A stretch of 64,000 nt of DNA from Xestospongia bergquistia (Eukaryota; Porifera; Demospongiae; Haplosclerida; Petrosiidae): contig OZ014418.1 of the NCBI GenBank assembly GCA_963965975.1, positions 3,918,775 through 3,982,774 on the forward strand, written 5' to 3'. The position numbers and the translations under genes are program-made. Below, piece by piece: positions 43,730 to 56,179 of the stretch (the stretch's first letter is position 1; each line of letters opens with the position of its first letter). Under the pieces are notes generated by a model. The model saw nothing but the letters and a program-made list of their open reading frames with translations. It searched no databases and was not told the origin of the DNA.

Positions 43730-46640
43730 GTCGGTCCACCTAATTCTTCCGTAGCTATTGAAACCAAAGTTGGTTGGATTATCGGTGGTGCAACTGACAC
43801 CCAAAACACAGAAGTAGTGTTGTGTCATACCATAGCCACATCAGCTGACATCCTGAAGAGATTTTGGGAAGTTGAAGAACCTCCCAATCAAGCAGATTCA
43901 GTTTGCTGGTCAAAGAAGGAACGCATGGTAGTTGATTATTTTCAAACTCAGCACAGTCATTCCTCGAGTGGACAATTTGTCATTCCATTGCCATGAAAAG
44001 TAAATGCATCCACTATTGGAGAGTCCAGATCCCAAGCAATACGAAGGTTTGTATACCTTGAAAGATTGTTGTCATCGAAGGGACTGTCTGGTCAGTTCAA
44101 CAATGTAATACGTGAGTACTTTGATATGGGCAACGCTGAACCTGTTCCTGAAAGTGACTTTAAAAAATCACCATATCAAGTATTCTACCTCCAAATATAA
44201 ATTGTACAAAGGGATTCGAGTACAACCACCAAGATCAGAGCGGTGAATGACACGTTACTTGTTGGCCCAAGGGTGCATTCTCCACTAATTGATGTTTTGC
44301 TCAGGTTTCGTTCTCATAGAGTTGCTTTGGCAACAGATGTCAGCCAAATGTGTCATGCTGTAGAGCTAACAGAGTCTGATCGTGACTACCACAGGTTTGT
44401 ATGGTGAAGCCATCCCAACGAGCCTATACGAGAATACCGAATGACTCAGGTAACATTGGAGTGTCTGCGTCTCCATTTGCAACTTACATGGCTGTAAGAC
44501 AGAATGCAATCGATCACGCCTCTGATTTTCCATTAGCTGTTGAAGCTGTATTCAATTCATTCTACGTAGATGACAGTTTGATCGGAGCTGGCTCCAAAGA
44601 TGAAGTCATTATACTTCAGAAGCAGTGACAAGATCTATTTGCCAAAGGAGAATTTCTATTGAGAATGTGGAATTCCAACATTGCCTCAGTCATTGAGAGT
44701 CTGTCTCCTGAACTGAGAGACTCACACAGTATCCTCTTCATCACAGAGTCACAAGGTTACACTAAGACGCTGGGTGTTGAATGGCATTCTAAGCTGGATC
44801 ATTTTTGATTGACAATAAACGAGCTACCTCAGTGTGATAAACTCACAAAGCGAGGACTGGTCTCTGATATTGGGAAAACCTTTGACATACTAGGATGGTT
44901 TTCACCTGCCATTGTAAAAGCAAAGATCTTATTGCAGTTGAAGAATGGATGCGTTGGAGGACAGAACTTAAGCTTCTGTCGCAGAAACATGTCAATTGAT
45001 ATAATTTTCCCAGAGATGCTGTGATCCAAGACTTGCAGCTTCATGGATTTTGTGATGCCTCTGAGAATGCATTTGCAAGTGTTGTCTATCTACGTATGAC
45101 CAACTCTAAAGGCAAAGTACATGTTTCATTGGTTCTGGCCAAGACCAAAGTTGCCCCAATCAAACGGTTGACAATTCCATGTCTGAATTTGTGCGGAGCA
45201 CATCTACTGGCCAAGGTTCTCCATCATGCGAAAGGAGTTCTTGAGATCCCATTATCATCACTATTTGTGTGGACTGATAGCACTATTTTCTTAGACGACG
45301 ATTCAAGCAGTTCGTCAGCAACAAAATATCAATCATAATGGATCTTATCCCACCTGAAAAATGGAATCATGTGAATGGGGTTGACAACCTAGCTGACTGT
45401 GCATCTAGAGGACTATTTCCAGCCATGCTTGTGAATCATAAGATGTTGTGGTATGGCCCAGGTTGGTTGAAATTGCCTCCTGCTAAATGGCCAAAGAGAG
45501 AGAGTAATAATGATCCAACACATGAAGACAGTTCTGAAGAAATATGTCATCATTCAACTAGTGAAATGTTATCACCTGTCATCCCATTGAATCGTTATTC
45601 TGATTTCCACAATCTGAAGCGAATACAGCATGGGTGATTCGTTTCTTCAATCATTGTCAAAAGAAGAGTACCACTACAGATTGTTTGTCAATCCGGGAAC
45701 TGAGACATGCCGAAAATTACTGGATCAAGTATTCACAGAGTGATTGTTTTGAAGTTGAACTGAAGAGGATAGCAAAGGGGAAACAAATTCCACGCTAGAG
45801 GAATCTTCACTCACTGAACCCATTTAATGGCCCTAGTGGCCTCCCACATGTAGTTGGACGTCAGGATGATTGCAACTTGACCTATGCTCATAGGTATCCT
45901 GTGATTCTACAGGGTAAACACCAACACACTAGACTATATATTTGTCACGAGCATCTCCGACTGCTTCATGCTGGACCCATGTTGTTGAGTGCATCACTGA
46001 ATCGGAGATTCTATATCATTAGTGTTCGTAGATATGTTCAATCCATTACTCGTGGTTGCATTGTGTGTCGTAGAGAGGCAGCCAAACCACAGGTACAGAA
46101 GATGGGAAAACTGCCTGCAGAAAGTATCACACATACCTACCTAGGCAATGTGTTTACTACTGTAGGAGTTGACTATGCTGGTCCTGCCTGTTATGATAAA
46201 ATGTGTTCCTGTACGCAAACCCACCATACTAAAGGCCTACATTTGTGTTTTCATATCAATGTCGATTAAAGCAGTTCACATTAAAGCTGTGTCTGATTTA
46301 ACAACTGAAGTATTCCTAGCTTGTCTCTGATGGTTCATGGCTTGACGTGGGAAACCAAACGTAGTTTGGAGCGACCATGGTACTAAATTCACCAGAGCAG
46401 CTCAAGAACTGAAGGAACTTACAAAGTTTCTGCAAGAGAGGAAAAATCATGAAGTTATAGCTGATTTCTGTTCTTGTTGCTGTTGAGTGGATATTCATTC
46501 CAGAAAGAACACTTCATTTTGGGGGTCTCTGGGAGGCTGCAGTTAATAGCCTAAAGACACATCTGAGGAAGGTCATTGGAGAAACCAAACTGACATTTCA
46601 AGAGTTGACAACAACACTTGCGCAGATTGAAACCTGATAC
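43730..46640 (+). pseudogene. BEL/Pao pol (RT, RNase H, integrase)
   Basis: After a protease-like part, the RT contains R-A-V-N-D-T (about 44240), A-L-A-T-D-V-S-Q-M (about 44330) and F-Y-V-D-D-S-L (about 44565; the Asp pair is intact). RNase H/linker: F-C-D-A-S-E-N-A-F (about 45050), then the BEL/Pao hallmark H-V-N-G-V-D-N-L-A-D-C-A-S-R-G and W-Y-G-P-G-W-L (45370-45470). Integrase: H-E-H-L-R-L-L-H-A-G and C-I-V-C-R-R (H2C2, 45950-46070), V-G-V-D-Y-A-G-P (about 46170), W-S-D-H-G-T-K-F (about 46370). Frames change many times, and stops are frequent. Confidence 0.85.
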
Positions 46641-47109
46641 CAGCTGAGAGTGACGGAGTGGACCTAGTCACTTTCTTGTTGACCCACCATTGGAAGCGGT
46701 ACCAGATCATGTTGATTAATATTGATCATTATCAACTCTACGTTGTTGGCACTTGTGTCAACGCCTGATGCGACACTTTTGGCAGAGGTGGTCAAACGAA
46801 TATGTTGTTTCTCTACGACGGTATAATAATACTGACACCCAAAGAGAAACGTTCGTGTTGGGGACATAGTCATGGTTCAAGATGAGGCTTTAGTTCCATG
46901 TAATGGCCACTTGGAAGAGTAATTGAAGTCCACAAGTGTAAGGATGATTTGGTCCGAGTCGTAACTGCAAAGATGAAATCGGATGTCTACAGACAGCCAA
47001 TCAACTAGATAGCCATGTTACTCCCAGTAGAAAAGGACAACTAACCTAATAAGTAATTCATTATTCATTATTAGTTGTTTGTAAGAATGCCTGGTCTTGG
47101 CCGGCAGTA

Positions 47110-47232
47110 TGGACACGTCAAGTTAATTATTATAGTTATAACCTTATTCTTAGTTTAAAAAAAGCACATGCTTTTTGTTGTTGAAAAAAAGTAAAAGAAT
47201 CTGTTCTAATCAAGGAGAATACGATCCCTCCA
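47110..47232 (+). repeat. BEL/Pao 3' LTR
   Basis: 123 bp, starts TGGACACGTC, ends CCCTCCA, followed by CCTAT. Confidence 0.92.
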
Positions 47233-48616
47233 CCTATAATTCCAGGCAATAAACTGTTTCTGATAGCACCTTCCACAGGCTGCATATAGTGCAGTATATT
47301 AATAGTTGTATGAGTAATAAAAGTATATTTATTATAGAGAAATCATAAGTGAGACCTATAAAGGCAGCTTGAGGGTATATCATTGTAATAGTGGTGAGAT
47401 CTTTAATCACTTGGGACTTTGTACTTAACGAAGTCCCAAATGAAGATAGTACATCTGAGTGCAGATCCTAGATATTGTCTTCCTTTATCAGTTATTTGAA
47501 TATTGGAACCTTCAAAAGTACTGATTGTGTTAGAGAGCTGCTCCTTCTTCACTAACAGCCACATTTTGCTGAAGTTGGCATAGTAACAATAGGCAGGGTC
47601 AAGAGAAATAATTGTGTCCCACAGTCTATGAAGATTTAAAGTGACACAACTGCAGAAGCATCATCTGCATACCAAATCTTTTTTAAGGTGACCTGCCTTC
47701 TTTAGAAGGAATATCCCCAAACCATACATAGGCATTGTCAGGGTATCTCCCTATGTAGTCCCTTCTTAAAAAGCATACACATTTGAAGCATTGACCGGTA
47801 ATTCTCGTTCAGAATCAGCCTCTTAGAATATTTTACACATAGTGGGTATGGCAGCTTCATGCACAACCTCCCTCCTACTCTACAAAGAGTTGTACAGAGT
47901 CTGCAGCTTCTTGAATATATATGTTGAAGCCAAATACACTTAAGATGGCCTTGCCAATTATATGATGAATGATTTCACCTACTCCTAACTTCAATGACAC
48001 TATACCATATTTTGTTATGATGTCATAGTCTTTTAGCACACAATACTATGAAATTTTAACATTGTAGAATTATCTGTGAAATTGAGTATAAGAATAGAGC
48101 TCTGAAATCTAATGAAATCCTTCATAAATCCTTAAACCTATGGGTTTCAAGATTATATGACTTTTAAGTGGTTTCAGTTACAAATCACAGAAACCTAAAA
48201 ACTCATTTGGAATTTGATTATTAGAAATCATGAAGATCACATGAAATTTTATTAATAACTTTACTCTATATGTAATGGTAATATTCTTGTTAATACAATA
48301 TGATATGAAATATACAGAATATAGACTGAATATAGTAAATGACTAGAATATACTGTACTACTACATGTATAGTCATTGACAATGTAGTATCTATGATATA
48401 TAAAACATACAGTATATATATATTAGTATATTCTAATATCTAGCAGTATTTACTTAGTATCTATGATATATAATACATACAGTGTATATATTAATATAGT
48501 ACATATCTACTCACTAGTGTATTATTATTATCATATCTCTCTATATGTGATAATAGGGAATATTATAACTTGAGATATTACATTTATAAGTAAATAACAA
48601 AAGAGGTTAGAAACTA
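47233..48616. other. Non-coding; AT-rich with a short internal repeat
   Basis: No gene recognised. 'agtatctatgatatataa(a/t)acatacagt' occurs twice (about 48387 and 48457) in a stretch of TA-rich sequence up to 48530. Confidence 0.5.
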
Positions 48617-48764
48617 TTATTAAGACAGCTCTATAATAAATAAAACTAAAATAAACAGAGTAATAGTTATTGATGATCAGTAAAACTAACATTCCATAAT
48701 GAGTCTGATTTCATTGCTTAAATTATCATCATTTTAAATGATGCCTAGTGTTGTTGCACTAATC

Positions 48765-48946
48765 AAAATCTATTTAAATCAAGTCAAAGTCCATGAACCT
48801 CTCTGTGCAGACAGCAGCCTCAGCATAGCCTACATATATTAAATGTTATAATCTCACTCACATTATTTCTAGACTTACTTGACTAGATTGTATACAACAA
48901 TTAAAAAGGAGATCAGTGACAAGTGACTGTTACAGTCATCCATCAT
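48765..48946 (-). pseudogene. Receptor tyrosine kinase 5' exons (second gene, unit 1)
   Basis: ATG at 48946 opens M-M-D-D-C-N-S-H-L-S-L-I-S-F-L-I-V-V-Y, a signal peptide, then a GTAAGT donor (about 48880). The next exon (about 48829-48765) reads Y-A-E-A-A-V-C-T-E-R-F-M-D-F-D-L-I then stops. It is a paralogue of the first two exons at 50211-50398. The rest of this gene is cut off by the edge of the duplicated unit at 48617. Confidence 0.65.
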
Positions 48947-49164
48947 ATCATTGTCATTGAATTTCTACTAACAAAAGGTTATTATTGGTGGAATACTTTT
49001 AAGTGTCAAAAAAGTTTACAAATAATGTATAATTAAAACTACAATTTGACAATTCTAAAAATATTATGGACATCTGTTTTAAGAATGAATAGTAATCGCT
49101 TTAGTGTCAAATTGTCAACAGTGATACATTCTCTGTAAATCTATATAGAGGTTATGTCCACTAT

Positions 49165-50398
49165 CTAGTGGACCTCCATTACTGGACTATCTGGACTACA
49201 GGTCTTGTCTTCATTAGACAATGAACTACTACGGAGCTCAACATCAGCTTGAGATAGATCTGATACCAACTTCACAAATGTAGGACGACTAGAAGTCTCT
49301 GGATGCCTGTCATTAATGTACACATATTATCAAGTAGTACTAGTGCAATATAGACACAATATAGACCTATGGATAGGTCTGGGACAACCACGAGGAGGAA
49401 GAAGACGATAACCAAAATCTACTAACTTCAAACACTAAAATGATCTCACATTGTTATTCGTTATATACTTTATATTTTATCTCTTGATTGCTACAATTCT
49501 CAAATGGTTAGTGTCCTAGACTCCATATTTCATAGAGTACTACACTAAAACTCCACACATCACTTGCAGTGGAGTATTGTTTGAAATGTAAGGCCTATAG
49601 TTATACAGTTTACAATTTAACTGACACATAATATTAGTAATCTACTGACTTCAGTAGCTGTCCATTATATGGGAATTTTCTTAGCATGCGAGATATAATA
49701 GTTCTCATCTTGTCAATCTCTGGATATATCCACGTCTGCAATCTGTACACAAAACAATAAATCTACTCTACTTATATTTACAACTCTATCATACTTTACA
49801 AATACCCTGTTCAGTCACTAGTATAACATTCATAACTATCAAAATTAACAACATTTTGTATGTAATAAACTCTAAAAACACTGTCCTCTCCAGGAGGTTG
49901 TGATATAGCTAATATATCTCCACTTTGTACTGGTATGGGTGGATCCTGAGGATATTCAAACACTCCATTAGTACTGACATTATTAGTTCAGTAGTATATT
50001 ATAGTTCTATCACTGTTTAATGAAAGATAATAATGATTAGGCCGATCAGGTGTAGGTGTCCATATTTGAATAGTTGACAATTATTATTTGGAGTCCTAAG
50101 GTCTCCTCCCATAATAACACCAGTAATAGTTGTTGATGAACAGTTAAACTGATATTCAGGGAGGAGTCTTATTTTATTATTTAAATAATCCCCCTTTTTA
50201 CTGAAGTATATTGTCTATGTTTTATATTTAATCAAGTCAAAGTCCATGAACCTCTCTGTACAGTCATCAGGCTCAGCATAGCCTACATACATTAAATGTT
50301 ATAATTCCATTCACATTATTTCTGGACTTACTTGACCTGATTGTATAGAACAGTAAAAGAAAGATCGATGACCAGTGACTGTTGCAGTGTTCCATCAT
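49165..50398 (-). pseudogene. Receptor tyrosine kinase, internally deleted (unit 1)
   Basis: Minus strand: exon 1 50398-50332 (signal peptide M-M-E-H-C-N ... F-L-L-L-F), exon 2 ~50281-50211 (Y-A-E-P-D-D-C-T-E-R-F), then the extracellular module of sponge-type receptors at ~50200-49830 (S-S-T-T-I-T-G-V, E-Y-P-Q-D-P-P-I-P-V, S-G-D-I-L, Q-P-P-G-E-D-S-V), a basic piece ~49740-49655, then kinase C-lobe exons: ~49591-49503 (Y-S-T-A-S-D-V-W-S-F-S-V-V-L-Y-E-I-W), ~49432-49371 (G-Y-R-L-L-P-P-R-G-C-P-R-P) and 49306-49165 (S-S-R-P-T-F-V-K-L-V, stop). The N-lobe, H-R-D and D-F-G segments are missing, so no kinase could form; stops and a frameshift also occur in the extracellular part. Family call is firm for the C-lobe. 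Confidence 0.8.
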
Positions 50399-50559
50399 GT
50401 CTTTGTTCATTAAATTTTTACTAACATGAGGTAATTATCATTGGAAGTGTCAAAAAGGTAATGAACATAATTGAAAAACCTCAACTGCTGACAATTTGGT
50501 ATTAAAAACTATGACTATTCATACTTAAAACAGATGTCCATAATGTTGTCATAACTGTC

Positions 50560-51373
50560 AGTTGTAGTTTTTTTTTTAATTATGTTCATTATCTTGTAGA
50601 CACTTCAAAACATTCCACTGCTAATAATCAAATTAGTTGTTTACACAAGGTACTTTGCAAAAGTATATATTCCACTGGATATGACCCAATTTGATTTCTC
50701 TGAGATGTAGTTCATAAGCATATTGTTTCTCATGCTTGTGTCTTCTCTAACATTTTTTTAAAGAAGAAACTCAGAAATGTTTCTTAAAAATTGGACTGAG
50801 TTACTATCAGCTTTTATTTGTCTTTGGAGCTTCTCAACAATTGTATTAGATTTATCATATGCTGCACCTCTCATACTATTGATGTCTTTCTAGATATTTT
50901 GAGCTATCAGTCCATCAGTCTAAGGTATCAAAGAAAGTCATAAAGGAAGTCATAACTGTCTTCATCGGTAGCCATCTCTCTGTTTAGTAGCTAGATCAAG
51001 ATCTCGATCTTAAAGTTAAAAGTGTGAACAACGTGTTTTTAGTTGACATTTATACACTTAAGCCTAAACTGCAAAGAATTTAAATTTATTATAAAGTTCA
51101 TACCTGGTTGGTAACTCAGTTACTACTTTTATTCATCCATCAATGTTGAGACACTCCACACTAACTGGGACAAGCAGAACTAGTGCAGAATGTTCAGGGG
51201 GGCATTCCACACTAGTGCAAAATGTCCAGAAGCACAGTCTGACAGAGGACTCCCAGAGTATAGTATTTTCCAAGAAATCTGTTGAAATTAAACGCATGCG
51301 AAAACATTAGTTACTAGGTGCAGATATTGTTATAAGTGCAGAGGGAAAAGATGGAGGAGATTGAGCACCAAAC
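50560..51373 (-). repeat. Recurring 5' module, copy 3 (unit 1)
   Basis: Contains the minus-strand ATG at 50975 (M-A-T-D-E-D-S-Y) with broken frames to about 50640, leader, and CACTAGTGC cluster (about 51150-51240). Its inverted match is 26199-26975. Homology to the left arm stops at about 50560, just upstream of the kinase gene start at 50398. Confidence 0.85.
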
Positions 51374-52640
51374 TGTAGAATAATTGTAAAACTTGTGTAT
51401 GGTCTTTTTTAGTTTGTTTCTATATTTAATCATGTATATTCTATATTTAGTATATCGTTACTGAGCATGCTCAACAGAACAAACCTTGTGTAATGTTTCT
51501 TTCATTCCTAATTTTTGTTAGTCATTTTGGGCTCAAATAAAGAACTCTTTTGAGACAGTATAATTGTACATGGTGTTAGAAGTGTTGCTGTAGCAGCATC
51601 ATGGCTAGTTATTGTCTTCAAACTCCACCACTCTTTGTGTTCACGTGCAGTTCAGACTAGCTTCAGGACTTAACACAGAGGGAAATGCCAAGCAAGTTAG
51701 CACTCTCCTGTATTGCATGGGAGAAGATGCTGAAGATACCTTGTCCTCAATGAATCCCACAGATGACAAATCTACTGACTATGATCAAGTTCTCAAGAAA
51801 TTTGATGCTTTCTTTAAAGTGAAGAAAAATCTAATTTTTGAACATGCTCGCTATAACAAATGCAGCCAGCAAGACGATGAGTCTGTGGAACTGTTTATAA
51901 TTTGTTTTTACAGCCTCACAGATAGTTATGACTTTGGAGACCCGAGGAAGGATGTTGTCGTAGGAGTTCATGTTCACACATTATCGCCTTGATTATAGAT
52001 GGAGGCCCTTGAGAAGGCCAAGAGAATGGTCTGTCAGCGTGAAGCTATCCATGAATATGAAGACACTCTTAATGGTAGTCCCAGTACTCAGACACTGTCA
52101 ATAAGCATCAACACTTGTGAAACAGAAGGACCATCATAAGAGTAGTTAGAAACACACTTCACAATATACTTACAGAAAACCAGAAGCTAACCGCAATAGG
52201 TCAGTTGAAAAATGTACTCGCTCTGGGAGAAGTTATCACCCAAGACACGAATGTCCAGCAAGAGATGCCATATGACATTCATGTAACAGATGAGGTCACT
52301 TCAGATCACAATGTTTCTCAAAGACAAACTTTATATCAGTAGCTGATGTGATCACGCATATGTCAAAAGAGGAAAATGCGATTGACACAATATATCTTGA
52401 TGTAGTTAATTTACAGAACAGCTCAAGATTATTTTAGAGTACTATGATAGAAGTCGATGGTGAACCAAAAGTGCTCAAACTAGACACATGAACAGAGGTA
52501 ACATGCAGTTATTTCAGAAGCTACATGAAGCAACTTGGCTCAGTCAAGTCATCCATTCCAACTGTTTGCGCACAATTCAGCCCCTACTCAAATGGATTGT
52601 ATTGTTACAATACAGAGACTGGCAGAAAGAGAGGTATAGA
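51374..52640 (+). mobile_element. Gypsy-B3, truncated (5' LTR, gag, start of protease)
   Basis: LTR 51374-51570 (TGTAGAATAATTG ... TTGTACA), then TGGTGTTAGAAG, gag ATG at 51601 with a deletion after V-F-T-C, the gag core to 51990, then frame loss, zinc-knuckle and protease remnants (V-L-K-L-D-T then a stop) to about 52640. No pol or 3' LTR. Same truncation as Gypsy-B2. Confidence 0.9.
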
Positions 52641-52947
52641 TAGATCTTAAGTCCTTTTGTCCTATTTCATCTTACAATGTTTATAATTTATATATGCTTG
52701 CGTACATGACCTATTACGCATTTCAATATTGTAGGATTAATGGCTGAAGATGACAAAATCTTGAAACTGAAATGTGGATGGAAATAATGTCGACAAATTC
52801 TTCGTGAAAAAAAAACAAACCTGTAAAAGAAGATTGCATAGACTGACATATGCATTATTATAGCTATCTTATTAATATATATCATATATACTTGTTATTC
52901 TTTTTCATACACGGTAATTTTGACAAAGAAAGCCCTTCTATATCACA
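52641..52947 (+). other. Flank shared with 24538-24949
   Basis: Inverted match of the left arm. Includes 'gtaggattaatggctgaagatgac', coding-like in parts, but no frame common to both copies. Confidence 0.5.
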
Positions 52948-53174
52948 TGTGGCATTTTACCATAAATTTATACTTAGTTGTTATATTATTATCACTTTTG
53001 TCACTGTAAATGTAAATTGGTGTTATTTCCTTGTATTATTAATTGTTTTTTTTGGTTTCATTTCTTGTATAAATAGTTCAGTTTTGTTTTGGTTAAAGTA
53101 GACAAGAAATAGTTTTTCTTAGAGTTCTATCATTACCCCTGGGAACCGCAAGCAAAGACATAAATGATATCACA
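52948..53174 (+). repeat. Gypsy-A2 5' LTR
   Basis: 227 bp, TGTGGCATTTTACC ... GATATCACA, followed by ATTGGCGATGAGGG. Confidence 0.93.
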
Positions 53175-53209
53175 ATTGGCGATGAGGGTTGTGGATTTTC
53201 GCTATTATC

Positions 53210-53640
53210 ATGGCAACCTCACAGTTCAGTACTCTCAAAGAATTTAACTCAAATGAGGGATCAATCACCTCATATCTGGAACGTGTTGACCTTTACTTTA
53301 CTGCAAACTCTGTTCCAGGGGACAAGCAAGTTCCCATTCTTCTGACCTGTGTTGGTATGTCTACGTATACTCTTCTCAGTGATCTTCTTGCTCCATCTCC
53401 GCCCAGCACCAAGTCCTTGGCCGAGATCTCAGATGTTCTATAGAAGCATTTTGAACCAAAGAGAGCCATCATAGCTGAACAGTATCACTTTCACAAACGC
53501 AATCAAGCCGTGGGGGAATCTATTGCTGATTATAACACTGCTCTACGCAAACTAGTGACTAACTGTAAATTCGGAGACTACCTAGAGGATGCTCTTCGTG
53601 ACCAATTTGTATGTGGGCTGAGTAACAAAGCGATACAGTT
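53210..53640 (+). pseudogene. Gypsy-A2 gag
   Basis: ATG at 53210 (M-A-T-S-Q-F-S-T-L-K-E-F), stop TAG at 53441; the following frame (G-E-S-I-A-D-Y-N-T-A-L-R-K-L) continues the Gag to C-G-L-S-N-K-A-I-Q at about 53635 where it joins RT sequence. This shows what is missing between gag pieces in Gypsy-A1. Confidence 0.85.
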
Positions 53641-55680
53641 TCCGCTCCTGCAATTTTCCAGAGACTCATGGACACAATTCTACATGATGTCCCAGGCGTC
53701 ATTTGTTATATAGATGATATCTTAGTCACTGGCAAACCCAAAGAGGATCACTTGCGTAACCTAGGAGAAGTTTTCCAACGCCTGGAGAAACATAGGTTCA
53801 GACTTAAGCGAGAAAAGTGCATTTTTCTTGAAGAATCTGTTGAGTATCTAGGTCATCAGAATGATCAAACTGGTATACAATAGTACCAAGCAAGATTGAT
53901 GCCATTGTAAATGCTGCAGAATCTACAAATGTCCAGGAACTTAGATCATTCCTTGGATTATTGAACTACTATGGGAAATTCATTCGGAATCTCTCTAGTA
54001 TCTTACATCCTCTTAATCGATTACTTCAAGTACAAGAGAAATGGGACTGGACAAAAGAATGTTCTCAAGCTTTCAAAAGGGCCAAAGACCAGTTAAGATC
54101 TTCGGAAGTGCTGATATACTATGACACCAAATTACCAATCGACCTGGCTAATGATGCCTCAGCGTATGGAATAGGAGCCATAATTTCTCACGTATTGCCA
54201 GATGGCACAGAGAGACCAATCTCTTTTGCTTCACGCACCCTCACTCCATCTGAAAAGAACTATGCTCAACTGGAAAAGGACGCACTCTCATTGATATATG
54301 GCATTAAGAAATTTCATCAATACCTCTACGGAAGGAAATTGAACTTATTCACAGACCACAAACCACTGACAGTTATACTTGGTCCCAAGAAAGGAATTCC
54401 ATCATTAGCTGCTGCTCGGTTACAACGATGGGCAATTCTTTTATCAGCTTATGATTATGAAATTAACTTCAAACCTACTGCCTGACATAGTAATGCCGAT
54501 GGATTATCTCACCTCCCATTACCAGTTAGAGGAAAGGCAGCACAAGATGAAGTGACTATATTCAACTTTTCTCAGGTACAGGCACTCCCTGTTACTGTTA
54601 AACATGTACAACTTGCTACACGTTTAGATCCTGTGCTAAGCAAAGTTAACACTTACATCATGTCTGGTTGGCCAGACCAAGTATCTGAAGAATTCAAACC
54701 ATTATATTCCAGAAAAGAAGAAATCAGAATTCAAAGTGGATTTTTAATGTGGGGTATTCGTGTAATCCTACCAAAGAGTCTACAACAGCAAGTCTTACAA
54801 GCGCTCCACGAGAATCACCCTGGCATTACCAGGATGAAATCTGTTCCTAGGAGCTATGTGTGGTGGAATGGCATGGACAAAGATATTGAAGACCTAGCCA
54901 AGTCATGCATCAAGTGTCAAGAACAAAAGTCAAATCCTCCAGTAGCACCACTGCATTCATGGGCCTGGCCATCAGCACCACGGAAGAGAGTTCATGTGGA
55001 TTTTGCTGGACCTTTTCTAGACAAGATGTTCCTGATACTGTTAGACGCACACTCTAAGTGGCCAGAAGTTGTGCCAATGTCTTTCATGACAACTTCACAG
55101 ACCATTGAGGCTCTCCAAATCATTTTCTCAAAGTATGGTTAACCGGAACAACTTGTATCTGATAATGGACCCTAATTTTTTTCACAACAGCTTCACAGAC
55201 CATTGAGACTCTTCAAATCATTTTCACAAAGTATGGTTTACCGGAACAACTTGTATCTGATAATGGACCCCATATTTCATCAGATGAATTTGCACAGTTT
55301 GAGAGAGCCAATGGTATAAAGCATAGTCAGAGCGCTCTTTATCACTTCTTATCTAATGGTCTTGTTTAGAGGTTTGTTCAGACCTTCAAAAGAGCTATGA
55401 AAGCTGGAGAAAACAGTGGTGGATCCCTGAACACACAGCTATCACGATTTCTATTCGATTATCAATCAACACCTCATGCAACTACAAACATGTCACCTGA
55501 TGAATTGTTTGTACGGAGAAAGATTCGAGCTCAATTCGATCTCTTAAAACCAGATGTACAGAGTTTCGTGACCTCTAAGCAGTCACAACAGAAGAAGTAT
55601 CACAATAGCCATTCCAAACTCAGGGACTTTACACCAGGTGAACTGGTGATGGCAAAAGTCTTCAATTCACGAAAGAAATA
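53641..55680 (+). pseudogene. Gypsy-A2 pol
   Basis: RT from L-L-Q-F-S-R-D onward; the active site C-Y-I-D-D-I-L-V (about 53708) is intact, unlike Gypsy-A1. RT thumb/RNase H at 53961-54480 (N-D-A-S-A-Y-G-I-G; Y-A-Q-L-E-K-D-A-L), where a TGA then interrupts. H2C2 and integrase core 54552-55140 (H-P-G-I-T-R, C-I-K-C, H-V-D-F-A-G-P, D-A-H-S-K-W-P), broken by TAA at 55140. An 80-bp duplication (55093-55172 and 55191-55270) covers the S-D-N-G-P region. Integrase end 55397-55680. Stops at 53881 and elsewhere. Confidence 0.85.
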
Positions 55681-55952
55681 GGTTCCTGGCCTGATAGAGG
55701 AATGTTCGGGACCCCTCTCCTACACTGTTAAACTACAAAATGGCAAGTTGACCATTTACGTGACAGATTTACATTTACTCCTACTGAGTGTACATATTCT
55801 GATTTTGACTCATTCCCACATCAGAGCTCTGAATTATCCCCAAGATTGGAACCATCTACCGATGTTCCCATTAGACATTATCCTCAGAGGGATCGTCGTC
55901 CCCCTAACAGACTTGTAATGTGACTTTGGATTTATACATTTAACAGGGAAAA

Positions 55953-56179
55953 TGTGGTATTTTAGCATAAATTTACACTTAGTTGTTATATTATTATCAC
56001 TTTTGTCACTGTAAATGTAAATTGGTGTTATTTTTTTGGTGTTATTAATTGTTTGTTTGGTTTCATTTCTTGTATAAATAGTTCATTTTTGTTTTGGTTA
56101 AAGTAGAAGAGAAAGAGTTTTTCTTAGAGTTCTATCATTATCCCTGGCAACTGTAACCAAAGATATCAACGATATCACA
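55953..56179 (+). repeat. Gypsy-A2 3' LTR
   Basis: 227 bp, TGTGGTATTTTAGC ... GATATCACA. Confidence 0.93.

Larger units (their letters stand above)
41986..47232 (+). mobile_element. BEL/Pao LTR retrotransposon, full length, decayed
   Basis: Two LTRs (41986-42118 and 47110-47232), both starting TGGACACGTCAAG and ending CCCTCCA. Target duplication CCTAT is exact (41981-41985 and 47233-47237). TGGTCCACCGAACCGG right after the 5' LTR (from 42120) is a plausible primer-binding site. Internal order Gag, RT, RNase H, integrase, with BEL/Pao-specific signatures. It is the closest match for the fragment inside the COP1-like gene (16184-16797). Confidence 0.93.
52948..56179 (+). mobile_element. Gypsy-A2, LTR retrotransposon with internal deletion
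   Basis: LTRs 52948-53174 and 55953-56179, about 227 bp each. Target duplication TCACA (52943-52947) versus TCACG (56180-56184). Same insertion site as Gypsy-A1 in the inverted arm. Gag is joined directly to RT at about 53640 (gag C-terminus, protease and RT N-part lost), which makes it 3.2 kb. Polypurine tract AACAGGGAAAA before the 3' LTR. Confidence 0.95.

Noticed and set aside
48300..48530. TA-rich repeat as a satellite or MITE
   Set aside because: Only two loose copies and no terminal repeats or target duplication visible.
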